A DNA stretch of 64,000 nt from Crambe crambe (Eukaryota > Porifera > Demospongiae > Poecilosclerida > Crambeidae), in contig OZ004592.1 in NCBI GenBank assembly GCA_963924555.1, positions 1,922,001 to 1,986,000 on the forward strand, written 5' to 3'. Position 1 is the first letter of the stretch. Every line of letters begins with the position of its first letter. The position numbers and the translations under genes were made by a program. Positions 1-13,900 of this stretch are shown piece by piece. Below the pieces are notes generated by a model. The model worked only from the letters and a program-made list of their open reading frames with translations, had not been told where the DNA came from and searched no databases.

Positions 1-1877
1 AGCTGGTTTAATATCAGTGAGTCAGCTTATAGATTGATGGCTATTCTTTACAATTTTATGCAGGGAGTTTGCTACTCTCCCCTTTTCCCCCTTTAGCTAG
101 CTAGCTGGCTACACCTAGCCTAGCAGTTAAATTATAAAACGTAGCTAAATTTTGCTAATAGACTGAATTCATTGTTTACCTGACAGATGCTGCACCTTGT
201 TAACTTGTAAATGGGTCATGGTGTGTAGCCAAGTATGCAGTGTCCTTTGGACATGGGTGTGTGTTAATTGACCTCCCATTCTAAAATTACTTTTTTTTTG
301 TTGTTAGTCATATCTAGAATTGTTTCTCTAGTTAAAACCCCAAATGCTAAATGCTCTGAAATGATGCTATGATACCTACCCAAGGCATTTTCCCCTTGGG
401 TCTCTTATCTCATTGGGCGTGGTAATCTATGTTCCAGGGGCATGCATAAGGCAAGAAGTGTCTCCATTTGATTTTCAGGTATTTAGAGGAGTAATATTTG
501 AAAGCTATCTGCAAACTATATTTAGCACTGCCATACAACTTACTGATAGAGATTTTTGTGGTTGATGCATAGTTTTTGAGGTGAGAGAAGCATTTACATC
601 TGCCCAATGTGAGCCCCATTGTTTAGTGGCTTACTACCACTCACTAGGATGGAAAGTTATTCAAGCGGCTTTTTTGATCTAATATATATATATACTCTTT
701 CCTATTTTGATCTCTACAAAATTCCTCATGGAAACTTCAGTAGATTCCTGTCCATTCTGGCTTTAGGACCATTGCTTTGGTACATTTTCCTACTTCCTAC
801 GATCTTCTGTACTTTACTATTTACTTGCCACAAGTTGTTTACAATCACTGAACAGCTCCCAGTCTGCTTTTCCTCCTTGGAGGTTAGTCATCCCTTGCAT
901 TTTACATAGTTCTCCTCCCTCTCTCGGCTCCTCCCTCTCTCCCTATGCTCATGGACCCACACACTCTCTTTAGTCCCTCCCCCTTGTTCCCTCGTCCCAT
1001 CCATGTGTCGGCATATTTATTCCAGTTTTTGCTTCTCACTTCCCCACTGTACCACACACTTCTAGGTTTCTTATAAGTTTCATGCACATTACGAACTGCT
1101 GGTAAGACAGAGTCATGAAAATCTCACTTCTTAAGAGCTCCCTGTCTTTGCACATAGAATAATGTACTATGTATGTGTGCAGAGTAGAAGTGATAAATCT
1201 TCCTTTTCCCATCTTCTCTCTATCATAAGTCGCTGCAAGCTTTAGACTGGTGAGGATTGTAGTCTTATCACTTGCTGGCATTATTGAATTTGGAACATGA
1301 TAGTGTGTGTGGGCGAAGTGAATGCAGTACACGTGTGTCCCTACAGTAACATGCTGTTGGGTTGAGTGGGTTGAACAGGACACATCCTGATCTGTGTGTA
1401 ATGTTTACTGATTCTTTCCTTCTTCTGCAACCTCATCAACAACTAATCACTCAGTTCCACCTGATTGGTGTGCAGACTCTGCAAAATGCTCTTTTATCCT
1501 GTTTAATTGTGCACATAGTCATTGAAATGTAAATCTTCCTTTCCCTATTTGTACTCTTTTCCGGACCATTTCAAGGAAGTGTAATAGCTGACCCTATTTT
1601 CAGTGTTTCAAGTATTATTATTATAGGGGTGCTGGGTGCTGGAGGACATCTGACCAAGGTTTGCTTTGCTTGTGTGACCAATCATATTTCTTCTTGGTCT
1701 CCCAGTCTTCCAATTAGAGGAACAAATTAGATGTCGTCACCAAAGGGTTGTTCCCATCATAAGTGACGTGTGGTATACGTGCACTGTGGTGTCTTGCCCA
1801 ATGGATTAATGGATTTTTAAATCCTAATTGAATTAGCTCTTGGCATCTGCTGTATGTCAAGTATGCAGGACTGCTTG

Positions 1878-1919
1878 TAGTATACTAATAGTATACTAAT
1901 AGTATACCAATAGTATACT
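1878..1919. repeat. Short tandem repeat, about 13-bp unit
   Basis: About three to four copies of a unit resembling TAGTATACTAA stand head to tail. It is non-coding and lies in the gene-poor left end. Confidence 0.8.
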
Positions 1920-2667
1920 TGTACATTTATTCTGTGGCAATGAGACCACCTCACATAGGTCACTCCACCATTACCTAATATGTCTGGTTATTTCAACTTC
2001 CCTATAAAGATTCCATATTAAGCCCATTGGTTCCTGAGTTGTTGTTGTTGTTTTTATTCCTTGAAGCTGTCCATGATTTTTGAATGTTCCTGTATTCGTG
2101 TGGTGGACTACATAGCTGCAGTTCATATATACATTAACAATTTGCTAAACTCAATACCTCTTCATGTGTACACCACCTGTGTACATATCCATGGTTTTTT
2201 AAAAAGAAGAGATACCAATTACCATGAAAGTTAGCTTATGTATGTGAGATGGTTGATCGATTGATCAGGTGATGCATGGACTAAGTGATTAAAGATAGGA
2301 AGTGACCCTATGTCACAGCATTACTCACTCATTGCTTGCCAACCAGTCCTCCCCTGACTTGGTATAATTTTGTTCGCTACATGTAGCTTGTTCAGTTCTG
2401 GCTATAGGCCAGGAGAGAGGAAAAAGTCTTTTTGACTAAAAAGAATTTTTAAGTGGGAAGACTACCTTTGGTGGAAGGTATGGTTATATGTGTAACTAAG
2501 GGCTGTACCTCTAACCAACAAATTATTTTTTTCCTTGATGCCATGATGGCTTAGCTATGATATTGCATGCAGTTGTATGGGTTTGATTCTCTATAGTAAC
2601 CGGCTGGTGATATGATGTCGAAATCAGTTGATAATTTAACTCTTATTATGAAGGCTTTAGAGTATGG

Positions 2668-2669
<2 letters not shown>

Positions 2670-2699
<30 letters not shown>
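2670..2699. repeat. (GA)n microsatellite
   Basis: An uninterrupted GA dinucleotide run of about 30 bp, read directly from the sequence. Confidence 0.95.
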
Positions 2700-2703
<4 letters not shown>

Positions 2704-3769
2704 ATGATACCACATATGGAAATTGATTGAGACAAAGATTAGTGGGTCACTTTGATCAATGAGAGTATAAGGAAAATGAGAAATCTTAACTGTGCCACAG
2801 TTCATTTTCACATTAGTTTGGTGACCACATTGCCTAGGGTATCAGAGCTCCCTCACATCAAAAGCACTCCAGAAGGAGGTACAGAGGAGAATTTGATTGT
2901 CTGATGGCCAAAGTAGAGGCTACAAATATAGCCGATTGATAGAGCAAACCACTTAGAGTTACTCTTAGCAAAAGCAGTCATTAGGATAAGCAGATAGAAA
3001 AAATCTTCTTTTTAGTATAGGGGAAACAGCATGCCTGCACTAGAAATAGAAGCACGGGCTAATGCAGAACATGCTTCATAGGATAGTAAACTTATGCCCA
3101 TCCCCCTCTAACTGAGGTTCCGTAGATAGTCAGGGAAGCTTGGCCTTATCATATTCCAGACAAAGCCCATTTAAGGAGAAGTACATGAGAAGCTCTAGGA
3201 GTTATTGTTGCTGATTCAGATAGATAGAATGAGATGTGAGGGAGTGGAGTGGGCAATTCTTTGTGTATATTAAAGCATGATTGTATGGTTACTAGTACTT
3301 CATTATACGTGCTTTCCCTGAGACTGAACAACGAGACTTTCTAATGATTCTTTTCCTAGCTAAGGTGTTGATGTCATGTGTGAGGTGTGTCTGTTGAAGT
3401 CCCAGTAGAGCTTTGTATCTCATTGAGTGCCAAAATTCCTGGACTCGTGTTCTTTTGAATGTGTGATGATTTGAGGATGCAAGTAGTTTAGGAGTTACGT
3501 AATATACTACATAATGCTTCGTGATTCCCTCCCCTATAGTGCTGGGGTGTTGTGCTTGCATTGCAGTGCCCCATTGTGTCTGGTGTGTTTGTATTGGATG
3601 CAGAGCCAGCAAGTGCATGTGCCAGTTTTGAGATTGACAAATGAAAGGAGTGGGCAGGCTGTTTGGACAAGCTGTTTGCGTAGACTAGTGGTAGTGTGAG
3701 TTTTAGCCAAGATTATTAACCAAAGCAAAAGATGAATCCTCCTTCACTTATTTCCATGGACGAGTGTTG

Positions 3770-4320
3770 TGAGGTTTAGCCCAAGACTATCACATGACTA
3801 TCATATGACCTTGAGCTGCATAAGTCTTTAGGTGGTCAATCCTCCTTCACTTATTTCCATGAACAAGTGTGACCAAGACTCTTGACTATCACATGACTAT
3901 CACATGACTTTGACCAGCTGTATAAGTCTGTAGGTGATCTTGTTTCCATGGACAATTATGGTTATCATATCAGCATATCAGCTGACTTTTAGTCATCCAA
4001 GGAGAGCACACACTCAGTACTAATAGGTACATGCACGTGTATCCATGTCGAAAGCATTCACCACACTAGCCCAAATGGAGAAGTACTTTAGACCATGATG
4101 CTTGACACAGGTCACATAGGTGTCATAACCTCTCAGCTGGCCCAAATGAAGAAGTACTTTATAGAATAGAATGATGCTTGACATAAATCTAGGTGTCATA
4201 ACCTCTCAGCTGGCCCAACTTTAGAGCATGATGCTGGGCACAGGTGTAGGTGCACTCATTACTCGTCATACCATAACCTCTCAGCTGACTCAAATGGAGT
4301 TGATCACGAGAAGTACTTCT
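3770..4320. repeat. Two blocks of degenerate tandem repeats
   Basis: From about 3770 to 3960 a unit of roughly 90 bp containing CTATCACATGACTATCA and CCTCCTTCACTTATTTCCATG recurs. From about 4065 to 4320 a unit of roughly 80-90 bp recurs, with the shared phrases CATAACCTCTCAGCTGGCCC, AAGTACTTTA and ATGATGCTTGACACAGG. Copies differ by small indels. No coding potential is visible. Confidence 0.65.
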
Positions 4321-4464
4321 TCACTATTGTCTGCGTGTCTCATTCTTGTGTGAGAACTATGTAATCTAATGTGTGTGAAATACATACACATACTGATTGT
4401 AATTATGGTCCCAGAAGGGTCTGGAGACGAGACTAGGTAATAGACTGGTTTGAGAGACTAGAAC

Positions 4465-4615
4465 CAGGATTCTCCCCAAGGGGTGTTAGAGAGGTGCCTG
4501 GTGGGGGCCCATTTTTCTTTCATATGGTATTTTAATAGCCACACGAATGTCAAAATCCTTTAATGTGGTATTCAAGCACCACTCTGATCAGTTTGAAACA
4601 CTGGGGAGAACCCTG
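4465..4615. mobile_element. MITE-like element, CAGG-TTCTCCCC family, copy 1
   Basis: A 151-bp element bounded by inverted ends CAGGATTCTCCCCA and TGGGGAGAACCCTG. The interior is homologous, in reverse orientation, to 58817-58960: both share a stretch with CACTCTGATCAGTTT / AAACTGATCAGAGCGGTG and a TGTGGTATTCAAGCACC-like stretch. The termini resemble hAT ends (CAGGG start), but no clean 8-bp target duplication is visible. It is non-autonomous, with no open frame. Confidence 0.7.
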
Positions 4616-5753
4616 CTGCTAGAAGCATGACTCAAAATACTCTTAAGATTCTCCACCACCGCACCATTATAAGTGTGTGCCTGTCTCTAGCTAGTACAGT
4701 GTGAGTATTGAGCATATTCAGTTCACATTCCCTCTAGAATATATATATTTTGGGTTGTGATAATGACAAGTCTCAACATTTTCGAACAAAATGAATGATT
4801 CCATCAAAATCAAGAAATAGGATTTCTAACTGTGATCGCATCATAAATGTATCAGGGCACAGTATGATAGTGTTCGTGTACAAATGCTTGCAATCATGTG
4901 ACTCGGACTTACCTATAATTGCATGCATAGCATTTTTAAAATTAAAGCCACTTAATTGAAGTACGGAAGGGAAGCATCCGTCTCATTGTAAACAACTCAA
5001 GTTAGCTAGTGAATGAACTGACCCCCTTTGGCATTAATACTTGTATGCAATTGGAACTACATCACAAGGCAATAGGAAGCTATCATTGTGTCATAGGCTT
5101 ATAGTGCAAAAAAAAATTGTGGCTTTCGAACCTTACATGATGCCTCTGGGCAATATATCCTTAGGCAACAGTGTATGTGAATCTTATACCAACATGCCTA
5201 TTTATTGGTTCATCTGATTGTAATAACTTCCCATGTGCTCATAATTAGATCACAATATTATTTCAACTAATGTCACACATACTGTACACATGATCACTGC
5301 CACCATGCATGTTGCATACATGTTTACGTACACATGTGGAATGGAAAGTATTGGTTACTTCCAGTCTATGATGGTAGTGGAGTTCCTATGTGTGTATCCT
5401 TTGGACCAAGTGTCAGTTGGATATAAGAAATCATACTAGGCAGCATGGCCATTATTTGGGTATGTCTAATTAATAGTTAATATGTTGGTGATTGGATTTA
5501 TGTTGGTGATTGGAAAACACTTGTGCATAGTTATGTAATATCATAATAAGTATTATCACATTGCTAGACATAGCAGTCTGCTGTGTAGTCTCACTATTTC
5601 TACTTCACACTTTTAATCACTTTAAATGTATACACTTATACTAGAGGCACTCCATTATACTTGTTTTAAATAGAGGCATTCCATAAAATCATGCCTTAAA
5701 TAGAAGCACTCAATACACTTATTCCTTAAATGGAGACACTACAACTGATGTAC

Positions 5754-5795
5754 ATACATACATACATACATACATACATACATACATACATACAT
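5754..5795. repeat. (ACAT)n microsatellite
   Basis: About ten tandem CATA/ACAT tetranucleotides. The same motif recurs at 23121-23184 and 41905-41932. Confidence 0.95.
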
Positions 5796-6562
5796 TATAG
5801 CATTGAGTTTACATTTTCCCCTTCAGACCGTTTATCTTCATTGTGTACTCCTGATATCTGATTTCCCATAAGGTGAACGGCATTGTTTTCTTAGCTGGGA
5901 CCTTATGAATAGCAGATAATTTCATTCCCTCAATTGCAGCTGTTATCTCTAGCTTTGGATAACAATAGACAAACAAACAAACAGCCTTAGGACTCTTTGA
6001 TGCCTGAGTGGACATTATCAAATCATCAATGTGGACATGCACAATCAAATGTGGAAGCAACATTGAAATGGTTGGGAAGTATATACAGCACTCTCCGATT
6101 TTGACAGGGAAATGAGCAGGTTGGGCTTGAGGAAGCATTACTACTTAACTAAACAACACTGTGGTTATTTCTAGCTCTGTGCATTCTGAAAATAGTAATG
6201 GTGATGGTTACTGACTCTATTGCACGTGAAGACGTAATGTTGATATCTATTGTGAACTTTTCTTTGTTCTCTTACTCATTTTATCAAACAAGTCTATTCA
6301 CAAAGCCTATTGATATTAGTAATAGTGTTCTGTGATGCCATAACGAAGAGGGACATCCTTTTTGTAGAGTAACAGTTTCCTGATATGACAGCTGCTAGGT
6401 ATTCTACCCTGCTATCAGTGATATCACACTCTGTTTTGCTTTGATTGCAGGACAGGAAGGAAGGCAGCCAATCACAATCAAGATAGAGATCATGTGACCA
6501 GCTGGACAGTACAATATTAAAAGGTTACACCACCCAACCTGATTACTTATCAAGCAGTTGCC

Positions 6563-7932
6563 ATGGAAGAGCAACCTGTAACCATCCGTATCTACCCGGG
6601 AGATTTGAGACCAGTTTACTACACATCTGTCCTGGCCTTCCACTCGACACAAACTGTAGAAGTCATTCGATTGTCCCTGGAACGTCTTCAGATCTACGAA
6701 GATAAGACTCTTTATGAGTTATACGAGGGGAAGGTCAATGAAGATAAAGATGAATGGACAAAGCTTGACGAGGGGGACTGCCCCGTTGCCATGCAGGAGA
6801 AGTGGAAGCACAAACAGCAAGAAATGCGATTCTTCCTAAAGAGGAAAGAACACGCTAGTTTGGTTTTATCAGAGATCGTGTCTCAGTACATCTCCTCAGA
6901 GGTCAACGAGGGACGCGTTCAAGACATGTGCGAATTGGAGGAGTTCTCCGAACAATACATGCTCTCAAATCTCCGAGCTCGCTTCTGTAACAAGGACATT
7001 TATACCTACGTCGGCTCCATACTGATCTCCATTAACCCTTACTACTTTTACTCTATTTATAACCCCAAGTACACATCCATGTATCAAGGCAAGGAGCTGG
7101 GTTCCTTGCCTCCTCACATCTTTGCAATTGCCGATGGCTCTTACCACACCATGCTGAGTGAACGGCAGAACCAATCTGTGATTATCAGTGGGGAGAGCGG
7201 AGCGGGAAAGACGGAGTCCACCAAATTCCTGTTGCATCATTTGATGAGTCTGTCGGCAAAGTTGGACGAGTCACAATCCCTTGAACTCATCACACTGGGA
7301 ACTGGTCCTGTTTTAGAGGTACGTAGGCACATATGTAAAATCTGTTGCATTCACTCGTCATCTTGACTGTCTGCTAAAACTTCTTAACTAAATCTGAATT
7401 TCAAATACCAGCAGAGAGATAATTAATCTCTGCTACTGTCTTGAGGTATGAATTTGATCAACAGTCAGAAAATGCTGTTGGTTTACATTGATAGATTTAC
7501 AGTAAAGTAGGTACATATAACATATTACTGCCTGATGTAATGAGAACTAGACTGAGCTCAGCTATTCTTAGGTATGTGGTACCTTATTTCCTGGCAAACA
7601 GCCTGAAAATGGACCACATGTATGTCTAGTCATTGACTACAAAGTACCTGCTGTAGTAATGTAGTGTGGTACATGGTTGTGTAGCCCCAGGTGCTATTGA
7701 ACATGGTGTTTGTTGTTATGGTGTGCAGGCGTTTGGAAATGCCAGGACTGTGGCCAACAATAATAGCAGTCGGTTTGGGAAGTTCATTCTAGTGCAGTTC
7801 AAGGAGAATGGAGCGTATCATGGGTGAGTACCTGTGTTGAGAATCGATTATGTCATGGATGCTATCAAACTGCCAATAGTTCAAGGAGGAGAGAGAGTAG
7901 TTCATAAAGGTCAATGCAGAGGGAGAGGGAGG

Positions 7933-7998
<66 letters not shown>

Positions 7999-10900
7999 CA
8001 TGTGTGTAGTGGAACCCCCCCCCCCCCCCCCCAATGTGGATCCTTTATAATGAGGACTCTTTACATTCACATTGTGTTGATTCATCCCCATTAAGAGGTC
8101 AAATAAAGAAACATCTCTCTAATTAGTCCACTGTCACCATTAAGAGGTCCACTGTCCCATTAAGAGGTCCACTGTCCCCATTAAGAGGTCCACTGTCCCA
8201 TTAAGAGGTCCACTGTCCCCATTGAGAGGTCCACTGTCCTCATTAAGAGGTCCACTGTCCCATTGAGAGGTCCACTGTCCCCATTGAGAGGTCCACTGTC
8301 CCCATTGAGAGGTCCACTGTCCCCATTGAGAGGTCCACTGTCCCCATTAAGAGGTCCACTGTCCCCATTAAGAGGTCCATTAAGAGGTCCACTGTCCTCA
8401 TTAAGAGGTCCACTGTCCTCGTTGAGAGGTCCACTGTCCTCGTTGAGAGGTCCACTGTCACTAAATTACATGTTGCAGAGCGTCCATAGAGAAGTATTTG
8501 CTGGAGAAGAGTCGGATAGTGAGTCAAGCCCCTGAGGAGAGGAACTACCATGTCTTCTACTACCTCTTGGTGGGGGCTGAACCTGAACTCAAGAAGAAGC
8601 TCAGGCTACTGGATATCGACCAATACAATTATTTGACACAGGTCAGTCACTGCTTTAACTGGTTCAGTCACTGGTCTTTACTGGTTCAGCTACTGATCAA
8701 ACCAGCTGTATGGGTTCAGTCACTGATCAAACCAGTTTTACTTGCTGGTCAAGTTATTACAGCTTTACAACTTTACTGGTTCAGCCAGCTTGAGTCTGAA
8801 GTTACTGACAAAGTCATGGACTACATCAAAGCATTCTACAATCAAAGAAAAACAAGTCACTTATAATGAATGAACCAGCTGTGCATGTCATTCCTAGACA
8901 ACAACCCTTTTTTTATAGTTCTGTGAAACTTGCATTAAAATATTTATGATGATGATGATGGACTGAATCATTAAAACTTTGCTGTGATATTGTACTATAC
9001 AGCATGTGTACAAGTCTTCATGCATAAAGGAATGCAATAGCCAGCAGTAGTCGTGCAGGGCACACTCCCCTGAAATGAAGCCCCCTCTAATCAAGCACTT
9101 GATAATCAAGAGTCTCTAATTAGAATATCTAATTCTAAAAGTTCGGGACATTTCACAATTTCAGGACTCGCACTCTATTATTGTCTGCCAGATAATGTCC
9201 TGTTACTTTCTCTAAGGCAGATGAAATCATCAGTTATTCCTGTAGTTGCAATAATGGTCATAGCAACAACAACATAGCAATAATGGTCATAGCAACAACA
9301 ACATAGCAATAATGGTCATAGCAACAATTTTATCTGCCTCATTCTGTACAGGGTTCTTCTATCGCTCCTGACAACGGAGTGGAAGAATACCACAGACTCC
9401 GGCAGTCCCTCTCCATGCTCAGATTTGACAGTGACGTTCAAATGGGGTAAGTATTGTATCATGCAATATGCATTATTAGGAGCTTAAAATTGTTATATGT
9501 AGACTGTACGTAGCATTGCAAACTAGTATTGCTAAGAGGCCTGGAGCCTGGGCTTCACCTGAACCAGATCCAGTTGAACTTAATGTGGGATAGAGACGTC
9601 CTGAAATGTTCTCTTATCCAGTGTATTTTTCTTTATGTTAGGATGTTCACTGTTCTGTCTGCCATCCTTCAACTAGGCAATATCACCATTGAAAGGGTGA
9701 GAACCAACATACATAGACCACTTTGGCATCGTCTATCAATTGATTAGTGCTTGGCACTATTGGTGGATTCATTATATCCATTTTGTGTTGAATTGTGACA
9801 GAGAGAGAATGAGGAGACTGAGACTGCATGGATTAAAAACATGGAGGCTGTTGAAGTAATAGCCTCACTCTTACAGGTGAGAATTAAGCTACTGTACATA
9901 CACATGCCTAGAATCTGATATCAAAGACCACTTTTTTTGATGGTTGTTATTATAAGTAGTAAACTTAGTGTCTAGTAGTCATGGTCACCAACCTTTTCAG
10001 TTTCTAAGATCTAAAAGATACCTGAACATGTACATCAAATCCTTGGACTAATGAAAATCAGCTTTGTATCTTACCTACCACATGTACAGCATGTGTAGTA
10101 TTATGAGTGGTCTTTTATACTCTACATTTTAGGTTGATGAACAGACACTCCGATCGGCACTGACCACCCGCAAGTCAAAAGCTGGAGGGACTGATTCCTT
10201 TGTCACTCCCTATCGTGTAGAACAGGTGAGTCACTCCTTCCTTCATTTAACTTCACTCCTTCCATTTTGAATATGAGTGTAATTATGACAGCATGTAGTA
10301 TGTGACATGCATATGACATGTATCCCCTACAGGCAATAGCTGCAAGGGACTCGATGGCCAAGGCTCTGTATGGAGCACTCTTTGACTGGATAGTTGATAA
10401 AGTCAGTTTTCAATTTTACACAAGACAGATAAACAAACTTCCTGAATATACGTGCAGGTCAATATCACACTTTCTGCTGAGGGAGCTAAGATTCCACATA
10501 AGGTTAGTTCATGGATGATGACACAAGATTGTATACAATGACACAAGATTGTATACAATGACACAAGATTGTATAAGATTGTATACAATGACATAAGATT
10601 GTGTATAGCAAAACCACGAGGTTTGCTCACTAATGCATGCAGTGTAGCCATTGAATGATTATTTTGGTTGCTAGGGAAACTCTATTGGAGTGCTTGATAT
10701 ATTTGGCTTTGAAGTCTTCCAGAAGAACTCCTTTGAGCAGTTCTGCATCAACTACGCCAACGAGCAGCTGCAACAGTACTTCAACAAACACATCTTCAAA
10801 CTGGAGCAGGTACATATTATATGTACATGCAGAGGTCACTTTTGTGTAGTGAAATAGTCTCATGTTCCTATCCTCTAGACAATAGTCACCTGCAATTTTG

Positions 10901-13900
10901 ATGATCCTTACCAACTATTATAGAATTGATTTTAAATTCTTTGCCAAATTTTCTGGTGACTGTCATGTGTTCCATAATGGTTGGACTATCTTGTCAAGCC
11001 ATTAGTAATCATGAGTTATAGAGAACTTAAAAGAAGTGCAGAAAAGAATGCAAATGTTTGGGGCTATCACAGAGAGTATGTATCCATACTATGTGTATTT
11101 TTCTGTTCTGTTCAAGGCGGAGTATATTGCTGAGGGTATCGAATGGTCATCTGTGAACTTTGTTGACAATCAAGAATGTTTGGACCTCATTGCCAAGAAG
11201 CCCACTGGCCTGCTCCCTCTGCTGGACGAAGAGTGCAGGTGTGTACAGTAACTTCAATAGTGTTGCCACCAAAACAAACAAACAAACAAATAAACAAACA
11301 ACAACAATGTTTCAGCCAAGGGGATACAGAACAATAACAACAACAACAATAACGCAGCATAAGGTGAAAAAGCCTGAGGGTTTCCAAATGATCTTCAAAT
11401 GAGTATATATCACAGCGTGAATTTTTCTTGGGTTAAAATATCGTGATTTTGCAATGTCTTATTTCCATGAAGAATTTACACTACTATGTACATCTATTTG
11501 GCCAGACTGAATCTCCCTGGAATTCATTCCCTCTTCTTTCTTCCTCCTCAGCTTTCCAGGTGCTGACGACGACTCCCTGTATCTGAAGTTTGAGCGGCAA
11601 CACAAGCACAACATGTACTACCACTCCCCTCAACTGAAACTCAAGGACCCCCAGTTCACCATCACCCACTATGCCAGCGACGTCACCTACTCCATCAAGG
11701 TCAGTCTCAGTATCAATAGGAAAAAAAAGGTTCTGGGAAATGAAATCTCATATGAGGGGAGTTACGTACATCAGGTCTCATGTGAGGGGAGTTGTTAACT
11801 GATATGTACATCAGGTCTCATATGAGGGGAGTTACGTACATCAGGTCTCATATGAGGGGAGTTGTACATCAGGTCATCTAGTTGAGAATGCCTGCACAAC
11901 TCACCTTCAAAGAAATGAATTCTACAATCAGGACGCTTCTCTGTGACACCTCTTTTGTACACTTTTTCAAGGTCCCATAAGTGTCCTCATTGAGAGGTCA
12001 TGTTACTGGAGAATACTAAGAATATCCTAAAGTGTCCTCATTGAGAGGTCATGTTACTGGAGAATACTAAGAATGTCCTCATTGAGAGGTCATGTTACTG
12101 GAGAATACTAAGAATATCCTAAAGTGTCCTCATTGAGAGGTCATGTTACTGGAGAATACTAAGAATATCCTAAAGTGTCTTCATTAAGAGGTCCCTATAT
12201 TTCATGTTTACCCTCTGTATAATTTCACGGAAGGGGGGATTTTTTTGTGAGAGTGTCAAATAAAGTATGATTGTTATGGCAACAGGGTTTTAGGGAGAAG
12301 AATAGGGACCTGATGCGACAGGATATTGTGGATGTGCTGAAGACAAGTCGCATGAATCTCGTCCGAGCTCTAATAGGTCAACCTCCCTTTGCCGTTCACT
12401 GCTGGCGCATGGCCAATCTCAAAGTAACAGCTGCATTTGCTTTCAGGTACATATGTATGTATGTAGTCTATTCGACTTAGAAAAGGTGTTTTTTTTTGCT
12501 CCACATGTAATGCTCAATGACCAAAATTTCTAAAACTGCCTAACAGAATCATTACAAGCATATTTAATGTGTGCAAATTTGCAGTAGATTTGTTACAAGC
12601 TTAAAATGAACTGCATACACATACACACATTACTTCTACATTATCATCATATATATTATCATTAGTTCTACATTATCATCATGTTATATCATATATCATT
12701 AGTTCTACATTATCATCATATGTTTTGGTTTAGGAAAGCTGGACTGGACCATAAAACAAGGAAAGATCAACAATCTGTGTCATTCAAACTGCTTGTAGCT
12801 CCCACTAGTTCCAGTCCCAGGATCGACAGAACGCAGAGGTGATACCATGTTGCATACAGTTCCATGTGCATGTGCTTGCATGATTTTGACTACTCATTAT
12901 CACTGTGGTTTGGGTGGAGGGGAGGGGGGTCATAATGAAGTGCACAGTGCACCAATAACAGTTCTCAGTGTGTATCCAGTCCATCTCTTCATTCATCCTG
13001 TCCCTTGTCTTCTGCAATCATACATGATAATCATGTCTGGACAATGGTAGTGCGTTATCACATGCCCTGATAGTATATCTCCACCCCATGCAGCCTACTT
13101 CAGAATCGTTCGAGGGGCTACTCTGTAGAGCTCTCCCCTCAAGTTGTATCGGAGGACAAGGACTCCACTGATGCCTTTCCCATCGAGCATGGGCAGCTGC
13201 GGACTGGGATGGGTCTGAGACCAAGCCGTTCCTATGACATGCTGACCAAGGAGAAACTGGAGGCGGCCGCAGAGGACATGCTGTCTTCCTCCATGGGAAA
13301 GATGAAGTCATTACCCTACGCTAGTCCAAAGTAAGGGAAAATTAATTTTTTGTTGCAGGGTGTTCATTTTCCAAAGAATGTGTGCTATTGCAGGAGAGAT
13401 AAAATAAAATTATCGTGTTATGTCGTGTTCCTCCAACAAGTTGTGACTGTCAGGGAGGGAGGGAGGGAGGGCCTGAGCCACACAAAGCCCTGAGCATGTA
13501 CATGATTTATGCAGCACATATAATATATTTGGCTACAGAAGCTGAACTATATAACATGTACAACAGTAGACATTGTGAGTTTGTGGACGTGCCTACGTAG
13601 CTCCTCACAGGCCAGCAAGCATCATACATACAATCATCACATGTAAGCATAGTGCTTCAGTCGTTCTAATCTGGTGACCTAGTGCAAGCTTGCTACTATT
13701 GTTGGGGTCTGGAGACATTAAAGTTTCTTTTGTGGTCAAAATAGCTCTCCGGGACATTGGATGCACAGGATTAGGTCTTGTCATCTCTCTGTACAGAAGC
13801 CAATCACACCAGCAATTCCCAGACTCAGATCCAGGGCAAGCTTTAGTCAGGATGATTCCTGTGCTACCTGATGTAACAACAATAATTCCCCGTGTACGTA

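Larger units (their letters stand above)
1..6562. other. Region without a recognisable gene
   Basis: Open frames here are short, compositionally unconvincing and carry no motif I recognise. The region holds short tandem repeats (about 1878-1919, 2670-2699, 5754-5795), two stretches of degenerate longer repeats (about 3770-3960 and 4065-4320) and one MITE-like element (4465-4615). The last few hundred bases should contain the myosin promoter and 5' UTR; a weak CT-rich, AG-ending stretch before 6450 could be the acceptor of a 5' UTR intron. Exons of an unseen gene cannot be excluded without transcript data. Confidence 0.6.

Noticed and set aside
619..909. A 96-residue hydrophobic frame that could pass for a membrane protein
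   Set aside because: AT-rich sequence gives such Phe/Leu/Tyr-rich frames by chance; no family resemblance, no splice partner and no promoter context.
5809..6138. Minus-strand 109-residue frame with HLIVHVHIDDLIMST, suggestive of a reverse transcriptase YxDD-like box
   Set aside because: No other reverse transcriptase motif is nearby and the match is weak; too little to call a retroelement.
7789..8094. Frames rich in Arg/Glu or Ser/Leu
   Set aside because: They are translations of a (GA)n microsatellite.
8243..8551. Open frames on both strands across the 21-bp array, giving repeated GPLSPLR or TVDLSMG peptides
   Set aside because: They are translations of a minisatellite in an intron, with no motif and no splice context.
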